Source of the DNA: Pseudidiomarina indica
GTDB lineage: Bacteria; Pseudomonadota; Gammaproteobacteria; Enterobacterales; Alteromonadaceae
Direction of reading: 5' to 3'
Length of the DNA: 64,000 nt
Assembly: GCA_029279945.1 (NCBI GenBank)
Contig: JAJUHK010000009.1
Coordinates: forward strand, 31,222 to 95,221
Positions within the stretch are counted from its first letter, which is position 1; each line of letters begins with the position of its first letter. The notes under the pieces are model-generated. The model saw nothing but the letters and a program-made list of their open reading frames with translations, was not told the DNA's origin and did no database searches. Shown one piece after another: positions 46,965 through 58,338 of this stretch. The position numbers and the translations under genes are program-made.

Positions 46965-47462
46965 TCATGCTCGATCTAATACTTTTGTAACAAATGAATG
47001 GGGATTATTGTCATCGGCTAAATGGCGTTGTTCTTCGACACAGCGCCACGTAGCCAGCGCCTGATAGTCTGGAAAGTAGGTATCACCTTCAGTTTTGAGC
47101 TGAATTTCAGTGAGATATAATCGCTGCGCTAATGGTAAAAATTCACGGTAGATATGCCCACCACCAATGACCATCAGCTCTGCCGCATTACCTGCAGCAG
47201 CTATGGCTTGTGCTGGTGAATTGACCCACACGACGCCATTGGCATCGACTGTCGGTTCATTCACTTGGCGGCTGAGTACAATGTTGGTTCGTCCTGGTAA
47301 CGGGCGCCCGATTGACTCATAGGTCGTGCGCCCCATCACTACTGGCTTGCCCAACGTGATCCGCTTGAAATGCTGAAGTTCGGCGGGCAAGTGCCAAGGC
47401 ATGCGGCCATCCTTGCCAATAACCCGATCTGCAGCCATTGCAGCAACTAATGCAATCCGCAT
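46965..47462 (-). CDS. folA: Dihydrofolate reductase
   Basis: The product has 165 residues. DHFR reduces dihydrofolate to tetrahydrofolate and is the partner of thymidylate synthase (thyA here at 25709). The N-terminal IALVAAMAADRVIGKDGRMPWHLPAELQHFKRITLGKPVVMGRTTYESIGRPLPGR region holds the catalytic acidic residue and NADPH-binding motifs. It lies just after obgE in the order obgE-folA reversed (30 bp apart, both on minus, folA downstream). Confidence 0.96.
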   Translation of the reverse strand: MRIALVAAMAADRVIGKDGRMPWHLPAELQHFKRITLGKPVVMGRTTYESIGRPLPGRTNIVLSRQVNEPTVDANGVVWVNSPAQAIAAAGNAAELMVIGGGHIYREFLPLAQRLYLTEIQLKTEGDTYFPDYQALATWRCVEEQRHLADDNNPHSFVTKVLDRA

Positions 47463-47492
47463 GACTAAGCCCCCTGCCCAGCTATAGTTACG

Positions 47493-48713
<1,221 letters not shown>

Positions 48714-48719
48714 TTAGAA

Positions 48720-48759
48720 CCGTAGCGCTACTACGCCCCGGCGTTATCGCCGGCTACGG
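48720..48759. repeat. Stem-loop just downstream of rpmA
   Basis: Inner arms CCGGCG (48738-48743) and CGCCGG (48748-48753) around TTAT, and outer arms CCGTAG (48720-48725) with CTACGG (48754-48759), make a branched hairpin in the rpmA 3' untranslated region, between the stop and the terminator. Confidence 0.5.
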
Positions 48760-48771
48760 CAGCTCGACTGA

Positions 48772-49029
48772 TTACTCAGTAACGATGCTAACGTATTTAC
48801 GGTTGTTCGGACCTTTTTCCGCGAAGGAAACTTTGCCGTCCACGAGCGCGAACAACGTGTGATCGCGACCGATACCAACGTTATCGCCAGCGTGGAATTT
48901 AGTACCACGTTGACGAACAATGATGCTACCAGCTAATACAGACTCACCACCGAAGCGCTTAACACCAAGACGCTTACTTTCTGAGTCACGACCGTTACGT
49001 GTGGAACCTGCGGCTTTCTTATGTGCCAT
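48772..49029 (-). CDS. rpmA: 50S ribosomal protein L27
   Basis: The 85-residue protein starts [29 protein letters not shown], the L27 signature, with the N-terminal tail that reaches into the peptidyl transferase centre. The length equals E. coli L27 (85). It is 18 bp downstream of rplU. Confidence 0.97.
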   Translation of the reverse strand: MAHKKAAGSTRNGRDSESKRLGVKRFGGESVLAGSIIVRQRGTKFHAGDNVGIGRDHTLFALVDGKVSFAEKGPNNRKYVSIVTE

Positions 49030-49047
49030 CTGTCGTTACTCCTTAAA

Positions 49048-49359
49048 TTAACCGTTGATACCAGTGATTTTCACTTCGGTGAACCACTGACGATGACCTT
49101 GACGCTTCATGTGATGCTTACGACGGCGGAACTTGATGATGTTCACTTTGTCGGCACGACCATGATTGATTACTTCTGCCTTTACAGAGCCACCAGAAAC
49201 AAAAGGTGCGCCGATTTTAACGTCGTCACCGTTCGACACCATCAATACTTGGTCGAACTCAACCACATCACCTGTGGCTGCTTCCAGTTTTTCCAGGCGG
49301 ACGATTTGGCCTTCAGTTACACGGTGTTGCTTACCGCCACTTTGGAATACTGCGTACAT
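49048..49359 (-). CDS. rplU: 50S ribosomal protein L21
   Basis: L21, 103 residues, starts [20 protein letters not shown] and contains [16 protein letters not shown] near its end; the length matches E. coli L21 (103). The frame is open to 49380, but ATG 49359 gives the correct N-terminus. A good promoter lies at 49413-49441. Confidence 0.97.
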   Translation of the reverse strand: MYAVFQSGGKQHRVTEGQIVRLEKLEAATGDVVEFDQVLMVSNGDDVKIGAPFVSGGSVKAEVINHGRADKVNIIKFRRRKHHMKRQGHRQWFTEVKITGING

Positions 49360-49412
49360 GTTTTTCTCCGATTCCCCCATAGGGGTTTGATTGAAATAAA
49401 TTCAGGCCGCGA

Positions 49413-49441
49413 ATTGTACTCGAACTCACCGAGTGAGTAAA
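49413..49441 (-). promoter_or_regulatory. Promoter of rplU-rpmA
   Basis: On the minus strand TTTACT (49436-49441) and TACAAT (49413-49418) are 17 bp apart, 54 bp upstream of the rplU start and 19 bp after the ispB stop. A CTCGGTGAG-like inverted repeat lies within the spacer. Confidence 0.65.
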
Positions 49442-49459
49442 GCCCAAAATCGCCCGCTG

Positions 49460-50431
49460 TTACGCAACGCGCTCGACCGCAATATCAGCTAAGGCATAGA
49501 GTGCGTCACGGTACGGCGTGTCGGGTAAGGCGATAAGTTGCTCCTGCGCTAATGCCGCTTCTTTAAGGGCACAGTCACGGGTGTAAGCTAAGGCACCAGT
49601 GCGCTTCATGATGTCCAACACTTGGCCCAGCAGGTCACGGCCGTTGCCTTGTTCAATTGCTTGACGAAGCAGCGCTGACTCATCAGGGTTGCCATGCCAC
49701 ATCGCATAGAGTAACGGCAACGTGGGTTTGCCTTCAGCAAGATCATCACCAGCCTGTTTACCCATGGTTTCACTATTAGAAGTGTAGTCCAACAAGTCAT
49801 CCACCAACTGGAATGCTGTGCCTAAATGGCGGCCATAAGCAGCCAATGCAACTTCTACCGCAGGCGGTTGTTCCGCCAATACTGCACCTAACTGAGTTGC
49901 AGCTTCAAACAGCTTGCCGGTTTTTCCGTAAATCACATCAAAGTAACTGGCTTCAGTGGTATTAGGGTCATTGCAGTTCATCAGCTGCAATACTTCACCT
50001 TCTGAAATCATGTTAGTGGCGTCGGCCAGAATCCCCATAATTTTCATCGAGTTCAGCGTTACCATCAATTGGAATGCACGGGTGTAGAGAAAGTCACCCA
50101 CCAACACACTGGCTTCATTGCCAAATAATGCGTTGGCTGTTTCTTTGCCACGACGTAATTCAGAGGCATCCACCACGTCATCATGCAACAAAGTGGCCGT
50201 ATGAATAAACTCAATAATAGTCGCCAAGGTGAGGTGACCTTCACCTTGGTAATTCACAGCGCGCGCTGCTGTTACCGCCAACAGTGGGCGCAAACGTTTG
50301 CCACCACTATTCACAATATACATGCCTAATTGATTCACCAGCGCCACATCAGATTGTAGCTGGGTAGCAATCAGCTGGTTCACACCAGTCATATCATCAG
50401 CCATCAAGGCGTTGATTTCAGATAACTTCAT
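49460..50431 (-). CDS. ispB: Octaprenyl diphosphate synthase
   Basis: The 323-residue trans-prenyltransferase makes the side chain of ubiquinone from IPP, and shares the length of E. coli IspB (323). The first aspartate-rich motif is LLHDDVVDASELRRG, and the second is FQLVDDLLDYTSNSE. In E. coli ispB is divergent from rplU; here it is upstream in the same direction. A -10 TATAAT (50464-50469, minus) lies 33 bp upstream, just beside an inverted repeat (50472-50487), but no good -35 is seen. Confidence 0.95.
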   Translation of the reverse strand: MKLSEINALMADDMTGVNQLIATQLQSDVALVNQLGMYIVNSGGKRLRPLLAVTAARAVNYQGEGHLTLATIIEFIHTATLLHDDVVDASELRRGKETANALFGNEASVLVGDFLYTRAFQLMVTLNSMKIMGILADATNMISEGEVLQLMNCNDPNTTEASYFDVIYGKTGKLFEAATQLGAVLAEQPPAVEVALAAYGRHLGTAFQLVDDLLDYTSNSETMGKQAGDDLAEGKPTLPLLYAMWHGNPDESALLRQAIEQGNGRDLLGQVLDIMKRTGALAYTRDCALKEAALAQEQLIALPDTPYRDALYALADIAVERVA

Positions 50432-50507
50432 AGTGTCACTATCACAGTAAATTGAAGGCCTTGATTATACACGAGATTGTTGTCTCGCGCACGGTTGCAC
50501 GGCCATC

Positions 50508-51056
50508 CTAAGCTGAACGCTGTTGACGTTGTGCCAGTACGATCAGCACCGTTGCTGCCACCACCCCGCCGAGGTGTGCAAACACTGCAATCTGCTCAGT
50601 CCCTGCAGGTTGGAAAAAGTCCACGACCAGCTTCAGCAGCAGACCAATCAGTACTAATTTACCAATCCATTGTTGCTGTAACGCATCGTGCCATGCGGCG
50701 TAACAGTAAAGTCCATATAACGCCCCAGAAAACCCCGCATAGACGTGTTCGGCTGGGCCCAACACAACTTCACATAAGCTACTCACCAAACCAATGGGCA
50801 GTAACACCCACCAATCTTTGCTGCGCTGCCATTGTTGCGGGAACAGGAGCCATAAAAGCCATAAACCGGCGAGATTAAACCACAAATGCGGAGGGTTATG
50901 GTGCATGAATTGAGCAGTGACAAGTTGCCACCAAGCGCCCTGATAAAACTGTGGCGCCTGCAACATCAATTGATGCTGCCAAGGCGCCAATACATAGTAT
51001 GCTGTCATCAGCAGAGCACTGATACCTAGAGGAACGAACAGGCTCTGCCTTGGCAT
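50508..51056 (-). CDS. rrtA: Rhombosortase (rhomboid-type intramembrane protease)
   Basis: This 182-residue membrane protein has the rhomboid serine in VYAGFSGALYGLYCY and the histidine in VFAHLGGVVAATVLI, plus HHNPPHLWFNLAGLWLLWLLF. The short six-helix form fits the rhombosortase group, which cleaves GlyGly-CTERM proteins. I see no GlyGly-CTERM protein in this window, so the substrates would be elsewhere. A small generic rhomboid is the alternative. It lies between mdh (10 bp) and ispB. Confidence 0.75.
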   Translation of the reverse strand: MPRQSLFVPLGISALLMTAYYVLAPWQHQLMLQAPQFYQGAWWQLVTAQFMHHNPPHLWFNLAGLWLLWLLFPQQWQRSKDWWVLLPIGLVSSLCEVVLGPAEHVYAGFSGALYGLYCYAAWHDALQQQWIGKLVLIGLLLKLVVDFFQPAGTEQIAVFAHLGGVVAATVLIVLAQRQQRSA

Positions 51057-51066
51057 GACTGATAAC

Positions 51067-51999
51067 TTACTTCACAAAATCCAGACCAAGCTGAATATCA
51101 GCTTTCAGGCCATCCAGCATCGCTGCTTTAGCGTTTGCTTCGTAGTCGCTTAATTCACCATAAGGTAGAATTTCTTCGACACCGTTCACGCCTAAACGCA
51201 CTGGGTGAGCGAAGAACAACGCGTCGGCGCCGTCAGTTTCGATATAGGTGTATTCCACGACGCTATTGTCACCTTGCAATGCTTTCACGAGCGATAAACA
51301 GAAGCGCGCTGCCGCTTGCCCCATCGACAAGGTTGCTGAACCGCCGCCAGCTTTGGCTTCAACCACTTCCGTACCGGCATTTTGAATACGCTTGGTTAGC
51401 TGCTCGATTTGCTCGTCTGTGAAGTTCAAACCGGTTTGTGACAATAATGGTAAAATGGTTGTGCCGCTGTGGCCACCGATCACTGGAACAGTGACTTCAC
51501 TTGGGTTTTTGCCATGCAATTCAGCGACGAAAGTTTCTGCACGGATGACGTCTAAGGTCGTTACACCGAACAATTTGTTCTTGTTATACACGCCTTTCTT
51601 CTCTAACACTTTCTTGGCAATAGCCACTGTCGTGTTGACTGGGTTGGTGATAATCCCAATGCAAGCGTTCGGACAGTTGTCAGCAATAGCTTCGACTAGG
51701 TTAGCGACGATACCTGCGTTGATATTAAATAAGTCAGAGCGGTCCATACCTGGCTTACGTGGAACACCAGCTGGGATCAATACGATATCGCTACCCACCA
51801 ATGCTGGTGCCAGATCATCTTTACCGTAGCCCGTAACTTTGACTGCGGTTGGAATGTGGCTGAGATCAACGGCAACACCAGGAACCACTGGCGCAACGTC
51901 ATACAAGGCTAATTCAGAACCAACCGGTAATTGGGTTTTTAAAAGTAATGACAGTGCTTGGCCGATACCACCAGCCGCACCTAAAACTGCAACTTTCAT
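51067..51999 (-). CDS. mdh: Malate dehydrogenase
   Basis: The 310-residue NAD-dependent enzyme oxidises malate to oxaloacetate in the TCA cycle. The NAD motif is [18 protein letters not shown], the substrate arginines are in [12 protein letters not shown], and the catalytic His is in [19 protein letters not shown] 51999 follows GGAG; the frame extends 4 codons upstream to 52011. It is divergent from argR, the conserved neighbour in gammaproteobacteria. Confidence 0.97.
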   Translation of the reverse strand: MKVAVLGAAGGIGQALSLLLKTQLPVGSELALYDVAPVVPGVAVDLSHIPTAVKVTGYGKDDLAPALVGSDIVLIPAGVPRKPGMDRSDLFNINAGIVANLVEAIADNCPNACIGIITNPVNTTVAIAKKVLEKKGVYNKNKLFGVTTLDVIRAETFVAELHGKNPSEVTVPVIGGHSGTTILPLLSQTGLNFTDEQIEQLTKRIQNAGTEVVEAKAGGGSATLSMGQAAARFCLSLVKALQGDNSVVEYTYIETDGADALFFAHPVRLGVNGVEEILPYGELSDYEANAKAAMLDGLKADIQLGLDFVK

Positions 52000-52039
52000 C
52001 TCAGACTCCATCCAGTTATTTGGAAAATTTAGGCCAAAA

Positions 52040-52068
52040 ACTCTACTCCTTTTACGCTAAAATTACAA
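52040..52068 (-). promoter_or_regulatory. Candidate mdh promoter
   Basis: On the minus strand TTGTAA (52063-52068) and TAGAGT (52040-52045) are 17 bp apart, 41 bp upstream of the start. Confidence 0.45.
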
Positions 52069-52100
52069 CCAAAGCGCACTTTTTCGGCGCATGGAAATAG

Positions 52101-52128
52101 TTGCAATCCCGCTGCGCACAGTTAAGAT
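52101..52128 (+). promoter_or_regulatory. Candidate argR promoter
   Basis: TTGCAA (52101-52106) and TAAGAT (52123-52128) are 16 bp apart, 34 bp before the start. I see no clear ARG box. Confidence 0.4.
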
Positions 52129-52161
52129 GACCGGGTTATTTATTTCGATTGAGCGAAGTTC

Positions 52162-52629
52162 ATGGCTGCAAAAAAACCAGAAGATATGATTGAAGCCTTC
52201 AAGGCATTACTCAAAGAAGAGCGCTATGGCTCACAAGGTGAAATTGTCGATGCCCTTAAAGAACAAGGGTTTACCAATGTTAGCCAGTCCAAAGTATCAC
52301 GTATGCTCAGTAAATATGGCGCCGTTCGTACGCGCAATGCACGCCAAGAGATGGTGTATTGCCTTCCGCCTGAACTCGGTATCCCCAGTACCCGAGCCCC
52401 ATTAAACCAATTAGTGTTGGATATTCAGCATAATGATGTGATGGTGATTATTCGAACGACACCTGGTGCTGCGCAGTTAATTGCCCGGTTACTCGATTCG
52501 GTCGGACAAAAGGAAGGGGTACTCGGTACTATCGCTGGCGATGACACGATTTTTATTGCCCCAATGAAAGTGGCAGACATTGAATTTACCTTGCAAAATG
52601 TCCGCCAGCTGTTTGAAGAGCCGCGTTAA
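52162..52629 (+). CDS. argR: Arginine repressor ArgR
   Basis: ArgR, 155 residues, represses arginine synthesis genes and acts as a hexamer. The N-terminal winged helix contains [23 protein letters not shown], and the C-terminal arginine-binding domain ends in the [15 protein letters not shown] region with GDDT. It is divergent from mdh, as in E. coli. Its stop is nested with that of the Dyp peroxidase gene (52626-52629). Confidence 0.96.
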   Translation: MAAKKPEDMIEAFKALLKEERYGSQGEIVDALKEQGFTNVSQSKVSRMLSKYGAVRTRNARQEMVYCLPPELGIPSTRAPLNQLVLDIQHNDVMVIIRTTPGAAQLIARLLDSVGQKEGVLGTIAGDDTIFIAPMKVADIEFTLQNVRQLFEEPR

Positions 52630-53537
52630 CTACGCTGTAAAAACTCAATCGACGGCACAAAGTATGCGGCATTCGCAACCGCTTCCATGTAATCGAGTAA
52701 CGGATCATAGTCACCCTGCTCATCGGCGTGATAACGGGTTTTCAGCCATTGCACTAGATGTTGGGGCTGATGGCTGAAATACATGGCAAACAGCCCCTGT
52801 TCACGCAAACTGCCCCACGGCATATTTTGGCGCAGTAATTCATAGGGTTGGTCATGCTGATCCACTAAGCGGTTTTTTTGCGCATGGGTCACCATGCTTA
52901 GCGTCGCTTCACTAATTCGCTTACCGGTAACCTTTTTACGGCCCATGACGTGCTCTTGTATCGTCACACTCAGCTGTTCCCAACGACGCAAGTCATACCG
53001 AAATTTTTGCGTGAATAAGTAACTACTGCCTTGAAACACCGGATCATCGTGAATCACGGAAACATCGCGCCGCCGCATGCCATGCGGGTTATCAGGTGCT
53101 TCAATAAAGCCAAACAAATCACGGCCATCGAGGTAACGGAAGGTGTTAATCTGGTCGATGACTTCGACATCATGCCCCAGCCACTCCAACAAGGTGCGCG
53201 CGGCGAGAAAATTAACATCGAAACGATCGGAGCGAATACTCATTAATAAGTCAGCCGACTCGCGAGGCGTTTGGCGATCACCATCACTACAATCGGGGAA
53301 ACCACTCAGTTGTAACGGCCGTACCTCGGGGTACAGCACATCCCAGTAATCGCTGCCAATGGCGACCAAACCATTCAGCATGGCTTCGGAAAAACGCTGT
53401 TCCAGGCCATCCAGCAATTGAGGAATACGTGCAATTTTGCGCTGCATGACCTCAACGTCATCCGTCATCACATTGAGTAAGATGGTGATGCCATGTAAAT
53501 TAGGTTCTGCGTAGACGCCAGTTTGCGGTTGATTCAT
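52626..53537 (-). CDS. Dyp-type peroxidase (YfeX-like) with altered GxxDG motif
   Basis: The 303-residue heme peroxidase resembles the cytosolic YfeX/Dyp class: [21 protein letters not shown] near the C-terminus, the proximal-His region [26 protein letters not shown] and [14 protein letters not shown]. The motif usually GFxDGxxNP reads GFIEAPDNP: the catalytic Asp is Glu and the next Gly is Ala (codons 53097-53102). Activity is therefore uncertain. ATG 53537 was chosen; the frame extends to 53597. Confidence 0.85.
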   Translation of the reverse strand: MNQPQTGVYAEPNLHGITILLNVMTDDVEVMQRKIARIPQLLDGLEQRFSEAMLNGLVAIGSDYWDVLYPEVRPLQLSGFPDCSDGDRQTPRESADLLMSIRSDRFDVNFLAARTLLEWLGHDVEVIDQINTFRYLDGRDLFGFIEAPDNPHGMRRRDVSVIHDDPVFQGSSYLFTQKFRYDLRRWEQLSVTIQEHVMGRKKVTGKRISEATLSMVTHAQKNRLVDQHDQPYELLRQNMPWGSLREQGLFAMYFSHQPQHLVQWLKTRYHADEQGDYDPLLDYMEAVANAAYFVPSIEFLQRS

Positions 53538-53725
53538 AGTTTCCTCGTTTATTCCACACGCTGCGGTTCCTCGCCAAAAGTGGCGCATCAATCGCAATCT
53601 GCTTGTGGTCTCCCTAGTGCTGTGCCATATGTAACATTATTATTGACAGCTATCGCTGTCATAGTCTAACAAATATCTATCACATTATAACGATATCAAC
53701 GAAATAGCGAATAGCTGGAGAGATC

Positions 53726-55507
53726 ATGCGTTTACAACTTATCGCGGCTGCCATTGCCATTTCCTTAGCAGGGTGTGCGAGTACTCAAGCACCAACCGCT
53801 GCCGCCGCTAACGCAGCACAAGCACAAGTCCAAGCGAGTGTGGATGCACAGTACGAAGCCCTCGCCAACGATATTTTTAAAAAGCTGCAAGCACAAAATC
53901 CATGGGCAAGTGACCGCTTACCTGATATGTCAGCCGAAGCCTTAGCGAAACGTGCCGCGGAACAGCAAGCGTGGTTGGCTCAGCTCGAACAAGTCGATGT
54001 CACCGCTCTCTCACGACAAAATCAAATTAACCACCGTATGATTACCTATCGTTTGAAAAACGAGATCGATAGTTACACTTACAACGAGCATTACATGCCG
54101 TTAAATGCTGAAGGTGGTTTCCATAGTAACTTAGGCTTTATGGTACGCAATGCCAGCTTCCGTAGCTTTGCTGATTACCAAAACTACATCGCGCGGCTGC
54201 AAGATATTCCGCGTTACATGGAACAACAAACCGGTTGGCTAAAAGTAGGTATGGCCGAAGGCTACACCCAACCCAAAGCAGCAATGCAAGGCTTTGAAGA
54301 AAGTATTGCCGCTTTTATTGCGCAAAACCCGCATGAAAGCTTGTTCTACCAGCCCTTTACTGGCACGCCGCCAAATTTTGTGACTGCTGAACAATGGCGT
54401 GAGCTGCAACAACAAGCAGCAAAAATCATTGACGAAGCTGTGGTACCTGCCTACCAAGCCTATTTTGATTTTATGGTGATGGAGTATTTGCCGAACTGCC
54501 GTGATTCAGTGGGGGCAAGTGAATTACCCAATGGCTTGGAGTACTACCAGAACCGTATTCGCCACTTTACCACGCTGGATTTAACTCCTGCGCAAATTCA
54601 TCAGCGCGGCCTCGCTGAAGTCCAGCGGATCCGCAATGAAATGGCCGTAGTCATCGAGAAAACTGGATTTAAAGGCAGCTTTGAAGAATTCACTGACTTC
54701 TTGCGTACCGACCCGCAGTTTTATCCAAAAACCGACGCTGAATTATTAAAAGAAGCATCCTATATTGCGAAGAAAGCTGACGGCGAGTTACCGAAATTCT
54801 TTAAACTGCTACCGCGCCAACCTTATGGTATTGCACCTGTCCCAGCTGAAATTGCGCCGAAATATACTACCGGTCGTTATGCCGGTACCAACCGCAGTGA
54901 CCGCGCCAGCTTCTATTGGGTGAATACTTATGCCCTCGAACGTCGTCCGCTATACCAATTAGAAGCCTTAACCTTGCATGAAGCAGTGCCAGGGCATCAC
55001 TTACAAGGCGCGTTAGCGCGTGAAATGGAGAATCTCCCTGACTATCGTCGCTACACCTACATTTCTGCCTTTGGCGAAGGCTGGGGCTTGTATGCTGAAT
55101 GGTTAGGCCAAGAGATGGGCTTTTACCAAGATCCATACAGCGACTTTGGCCGTCTTAGCTATGAAATGTGGCGCGCTGCACGGTTAGTAGTGGACACTGG
55201 TATGCATGCGATGGGATGGACGCGTGAACAAGCCATGGAATTTATGGCAGCCAATACTGCCCTTAGCCTACATAATGTACGCACCGAAATTGACCGCTAC
55301 ATTACTTGGCCAGGTCAGGCATTGTCTTATAAGCTGGGTGAAATGTTGATTCGCCAGCTACGCCAAGAAGCACAAGAAGCCCTCGGTGGTAACTTCGATT
55401 TACGCGAGTTCCACTACGTGGTACTGAAAAACGGCAGCATCCCATTAGATGTCTTAGAACAAGAGGTGCGTGATTGGATTGATGCCCAAGTTCAGGCTCA
55501 AGCCTAA
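53726..55507 (+). CDS. DUF885 family exported zinc-dependent hydrolase (lipoprotein)
   Basis: The 593-residue protein starts with a lipobox (Cys17 in SLAGC). The metallopeptidase-like motif ALTLHEAVPGHHLQGALARE has the H-E-x-x-x-x-H arrangement, with a second acidic residue in FGEGWGLYAEWLGQEMG. DUF885 proteins are distant M3-like peptidases that act in the periplasm; the substrate is unknown. It ends 124 bp before the acnB end, with the acnB terminator between. Confidence 0.87.
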   Translation: MRLQLIAAAIAISLAGCASTQAPTAAAANAAQAQVQASVDAQYEALANDIFKKLQAQNPWASDRLPDMSAEALAKRAAEQQAWLAQLEQVDVTALSRQNQINHRMITYRLKNEIDSYTYNEHYMPLNAEGGFHSNLGFMVRNASFRSFADYQNYIARLQDIPRYMEQQTGWLKVGMAEGYTQPKAAMQGFEESIAAFIAQNPHESLFYQPFTGTPPNFVTAEQWRELQQQAAKIIDEAVVPAYQAYFDFMVMEYLPNCRDSVGASELPNGLEYYQNRIRHFTTLDLTPAQIHQRGLAEVQRIRNEMAVVIEKTGFKGSFEEFTDFLRTDPQFYPKTDAELLKEASYIAKKADGELPKFFKLLPRQPYGIAPVPAEIAPKYTTGRYAGTNRSDRASFYWVNTYALERRPLYQLEALTLHEAVPGHHLQGALAREMENLPDYRRYTYISAFGEGWGLYAEWLGQEMGFYQDPYSDFGRLSYEMWRAARLVVDTGMHAMGWTREQAMEFMAANTALSLHNVRTEIDRYITWPGQALSYKLGEMLIRQLRQEAQEALGGNFDLREFHYVVLKNGSIPLDVLEQEVRDWIDAQVQAQA

Positions 55508-55580
55508 TAATCATGCAAGTTTATGGTTAACACAAGTTTGTTTTTGTGTCATGTTGTTATGTCATTGATAAAACAAGCAA

Positions 55581-55605
55581 AAAAAAGCCGAGTCAGTGAC
55601 TCGGC
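55581..55605 (-). terminator. Rho-independent terminator of acnB
   Basis: An 8-bp perfect stem, GCCGAGTC (55587-55594) and GACTCGGC (55598-55605), has a 3-nt loop. Read leftward, eight T follow. It may also slow the DUF885 transcript. Confidence 0.85.
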
Positions 55606-55630
55606 TTCGCATTGATGGACTAAGGTTAAC

Positions 55631-58219
55631 TTACGCCAACTGAATCGTCGGGATAATGTTTGCTTTAGCGGCTGCTTCTGCTTCGCGGAAGGCATCCATC
55701 TGGTCAAAGTTCAGGTAACGATAGACCTCACCTGCCATGGCGTTAATGTCTTGCGCATAAGCCATATATTCTTCAGGAGTAGGTAATTTACCTAAAATTG
55801 CACCTACCGCTGCTAATTCAGCTGATGTTAGATACACATTTGCACCGTCACCTAAACGGTTCGGGAAGTTACGGGTTGACGTTGACAACACAGTCGCACC
55901 TGGTTCTACCCGCGCTTGGTTACCCATACAGAGTGAACAGCCTGGCATTTCAGTACGCACGCCGTTAGCCTGATAAATATCGTAGTAACCTTCTTCACGT
56001 AATTGCGCTTCGTCCATTTTGGTCGGTGGCGCAATCCACAGGCGGGTACTTAACTCGTCGGTATTTTTTTCGAGCAATTTACCAGCTGCACGGAAGTGAC
56101 CAATGTTGGTCATACAGGAACCGATAAAGACTTCGTCAACCTTATCACCAGCGACGTCGCTTAAGAACTTCGCATCGTCTGGATCGTTCGGGCAGCACAC
56201 AATTGGCTCTTTAATGGTCGACATATCGATTTCGATCACTGCAGCATATTCCGCATCAGCGTCAGCACGCATTAAGCTTGGGTTTGCCAACCACTCTTCC
56301 ATTTTCCGAGCCCGACGTTCAAGCGTGCGTGCATCACCGTAACCTTCATTGATCATCCAACGCAACATGGTGACGTTCGAACGTAAGTATTCGGCTACTG
56401 ACTCTTCTGACAAGTTGATGGTACAACCTGCAGCAGAACGCTCGGCTGATGCATCTGATAATTCAAATGCTTGCTCAACTGTTAAGTGGTCTAAGCCTTC
56501 GATTTCTATAATGCGACCAGAGAAGACGTTTTTCTTACCACGTTTTTCTACGGTGAGTAAGCCTTCTTTAATGGCAAACAGTGGAATTGCATGGACGAGG
56601 TCACGCAAGGTAATGCCTGGCTGTAATTCACCTTTAAAGCGAACGAGCACGGACTCAGGCATATCCAATGGCATCACTCCAGTTGCGGCGGCGAAGGCCA
56701 CCAGACCTGAACCTGCTGGGAATGAAATACCTAATGGGAAACGGGTATGCGAGTCACCACCAGTACCTACAGTGTCAGGTAACAACATCCGGTTCAACCA
56801 GCTGTGGATGATACCGTCACCTGGGCGCAAGCTCACGCCACCACGGTTCATAATAAAGTCTGGCAGGGTATGCTGGGTTTCGATGTCCACTGGCTTTGGA
56901 TAAGCGGCAGTGTGACAGAATGACTGCATGGTTAAATCAGCGGTAAAGCCCAAACACGCCAAATCTTTGAGCTCATCACGTGTCATTGGACCGGTGGTGT
57001 CTTGTGAACCAACGGTGGTCATTTTTGGTTCGCAATAGGTGCCTGGGCGAACACCCGGTAGACCGCAGGCTTTACCAACCATTTTTTGTGCTAAGGTGTA
57101 ACCTTTACCCGTATCAGCTGGTTGTTCAGGCTTTAAGAACAAGTCTGATGGACCCCAACCTAAGCTTTCACGCGCTTTTTCAGTTAAGCCACGACCGATG
57201 ATTAAATTGATTCGTCCTCCGGCGCGCACTTCGTCTAAAATCACGCGTGATGAATAATCATACTCAGCGATAATTTCGCCCGCTTCGTTTTCAATTTTGC
57301 CATCGTATGGGTAAATCGTGATCACATCACCCATATTCATCTTGTCGACGTTTGCTTCAAATACCAACGCACCTGCGTCTTTCATGGTATTGAAGAAGAT
57401 TGGCGCAACTTTGCCGCCAATACAGATACCACCAGCACGCTTGTTTGGGGTGCCTGGCATGTCTTCACCGATGTACCACAACACAGAGTTCGTTGCTGAT
57501 TTACGTGATGAACCGGTACCTACCACGTCACCAACAAAGGCTACTGGGTGGCCTTTTTTCTTCAATTCTTCAATTTGCTTCGCGGCATCGGTAATGCCTT
57601 CACGTGGCATTTTGTACATTGCTTTCGCATGCAGTGGGATATCTGGGCGTGACCAAGCATCTGGCGCTGGTGATAAATCGTCAGTGTTGGTTTCACCAGT
57701 GACTTTGAAGACAGTCGCTTTAATCATTTTTGGTAATGGCTCACGGCTGGTAAACCATTCACCGTTGGCCCATGATTCAATCACTTCTTTCGCCAGCGCG
57801 TTACCCGCTTGCATTTTTTCTTCCACATCGTGGAAGGCATCAAACATCAGCAAGGTATGCTTTAATTCGGCCGCAGCCAATTCACCTAGTTCAGCATCAT
57901 CGAGCAACTCAATCAGCGTGGTGATGTTGTAGCCACCGTGCATATTGCCAAGCAAGGATACCGCAGCTTCTTTGCTGATCACTGGGCTGGTGGTTTCGCC
58001 TTTCACAAGCGCTGATAAAAAGCCAGCTTTTACATAAGCCGCTTCGTCGACGCCCGGTGGGACGCGATCAGCAATCAGCTCGAATAAGAAATCTTCTTCA
58101 CCTGCTGGTGGGTTTTTCAATAGTTCGACTAATGCAGCGACTTGCTCTGCAGTTAGTGGTTTTGGCGGAATGCCTTCTGCAGCCCGCTCTTCAACATGCT
58201 TACGATATTCTTGCAGCAC
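55631..58219 (-). CDS. acnB: Aconitate hydratase B
   Basis: The 862-residue aconitase is the main TCA aconitase. Cluster cysteines are in [14 protein letters not shown] and [14 protein letters not shown], and the N-terminal HEAT-like AcnB domain is complete. The length is close to E. coli AcnB (865). The start is preceded by a promoter (58262-58290). The isc genes in this window supply its [4Fe-4S] cluster. Confidence 0.97.
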   Translation of the reverse strand: MLQEYRKHVEERAAEGIPPKPLTAEQVAALVELLKNPPAGEEDFLFELIADRVPPGVDEAAYVKAGFLSALVKGETTSPVISKEAAVSLLGNMHGGYNITTLIELLDDAELGELAAAELKHTLLMFDAFHDVEEKMQAGNALAKEVIESWANGEWFTSREPLPKMIKATVFKVTGETNTDDLSPAPDAWSRPDIPLHAKAMYKMPREGITDAAKQIEELKKKGHPVAFVGDVVGTGSSRKSATNSVLWYIGEDMPGTPNKRAGGICIGGKVAPIFFNTMKDAGALVFEANVDKMNMGDVITIYPYDGKIENEAGEIIAEYDYSSRVILDEVRAGGRINLIIGRGLTEKARESLGWGPSDLFLKPEQPADTGKGYTLAQKMVGKACGLPGVRPGTYCEPKMTTVGSQDTTGPMTRDELKDLACLGFTADLTMQSFCHTAAYPKPVDIETQHTLPDFIMNRGGVSLRPGDGIIHSWLNRMLLPDTVGTGGDSHTRFPLGISFPAGSGLVAFAAATGVMPLDMPESVLVRFKGELQPGITLRDLVHAIPLFAIKEGLLTVEKRGKKNVFSGRIIEIEGLDHLTVEQAFELSDASAERSAAGCTINLSEESVAEYLRSNVTMLRWMINEGYGDARTLERRARKMEEWLANPSLMRADADAEYAAVIEIDMSTIKEPIVCCPNDPDDAKFLSDVAGDKVDEVFIGSCMTNIGHFRAAGKLLEKNTDELSTRLWIAPPTKMDEAQLREEGYYDIYQANGVRTEMPGCSLCMGNQARVEPGATVLSTSTRNFPNRLGDGANVYLTSAELAAVGAILGKLPTPEEYMAYAQDINAMAGEVYRYLNFDQMDAFREAEAAAKANIIPTIQLA

Positions 58220-58261
58220 TGGGAACCCCTTTTGCCGTTGTGGTTAATAAAAGTGGCCCGA

Positions 58262-58290
58262 ATTATACGTTATTTCAGTGCTGAATTAAA
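58262..58290 (-). promoter_or_regulatory. Candidate acnB promoter
   Basis: On the minus strand TTTAAT (58285-58290) and a perfect TATAAT (58262-58267) are 17 bp apart, 43 bp before the start. TGTATGTATGTA (58303-58314), a copy of a sequence also found at 8286-8297, lies just upstream. Confidence 0.5.
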
Positions 58291-58338
58291 TTCATCTGGC
58301 ACTGTATGTATGTATCTTTGCGATAAATCGGGTGAATG

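Noticed and set aside
52012..52161. ARG boxes in the mdh/argR gap
   Set aside because: No clear 18-bp palindrome of the TGAATAATTATTCA type was found.
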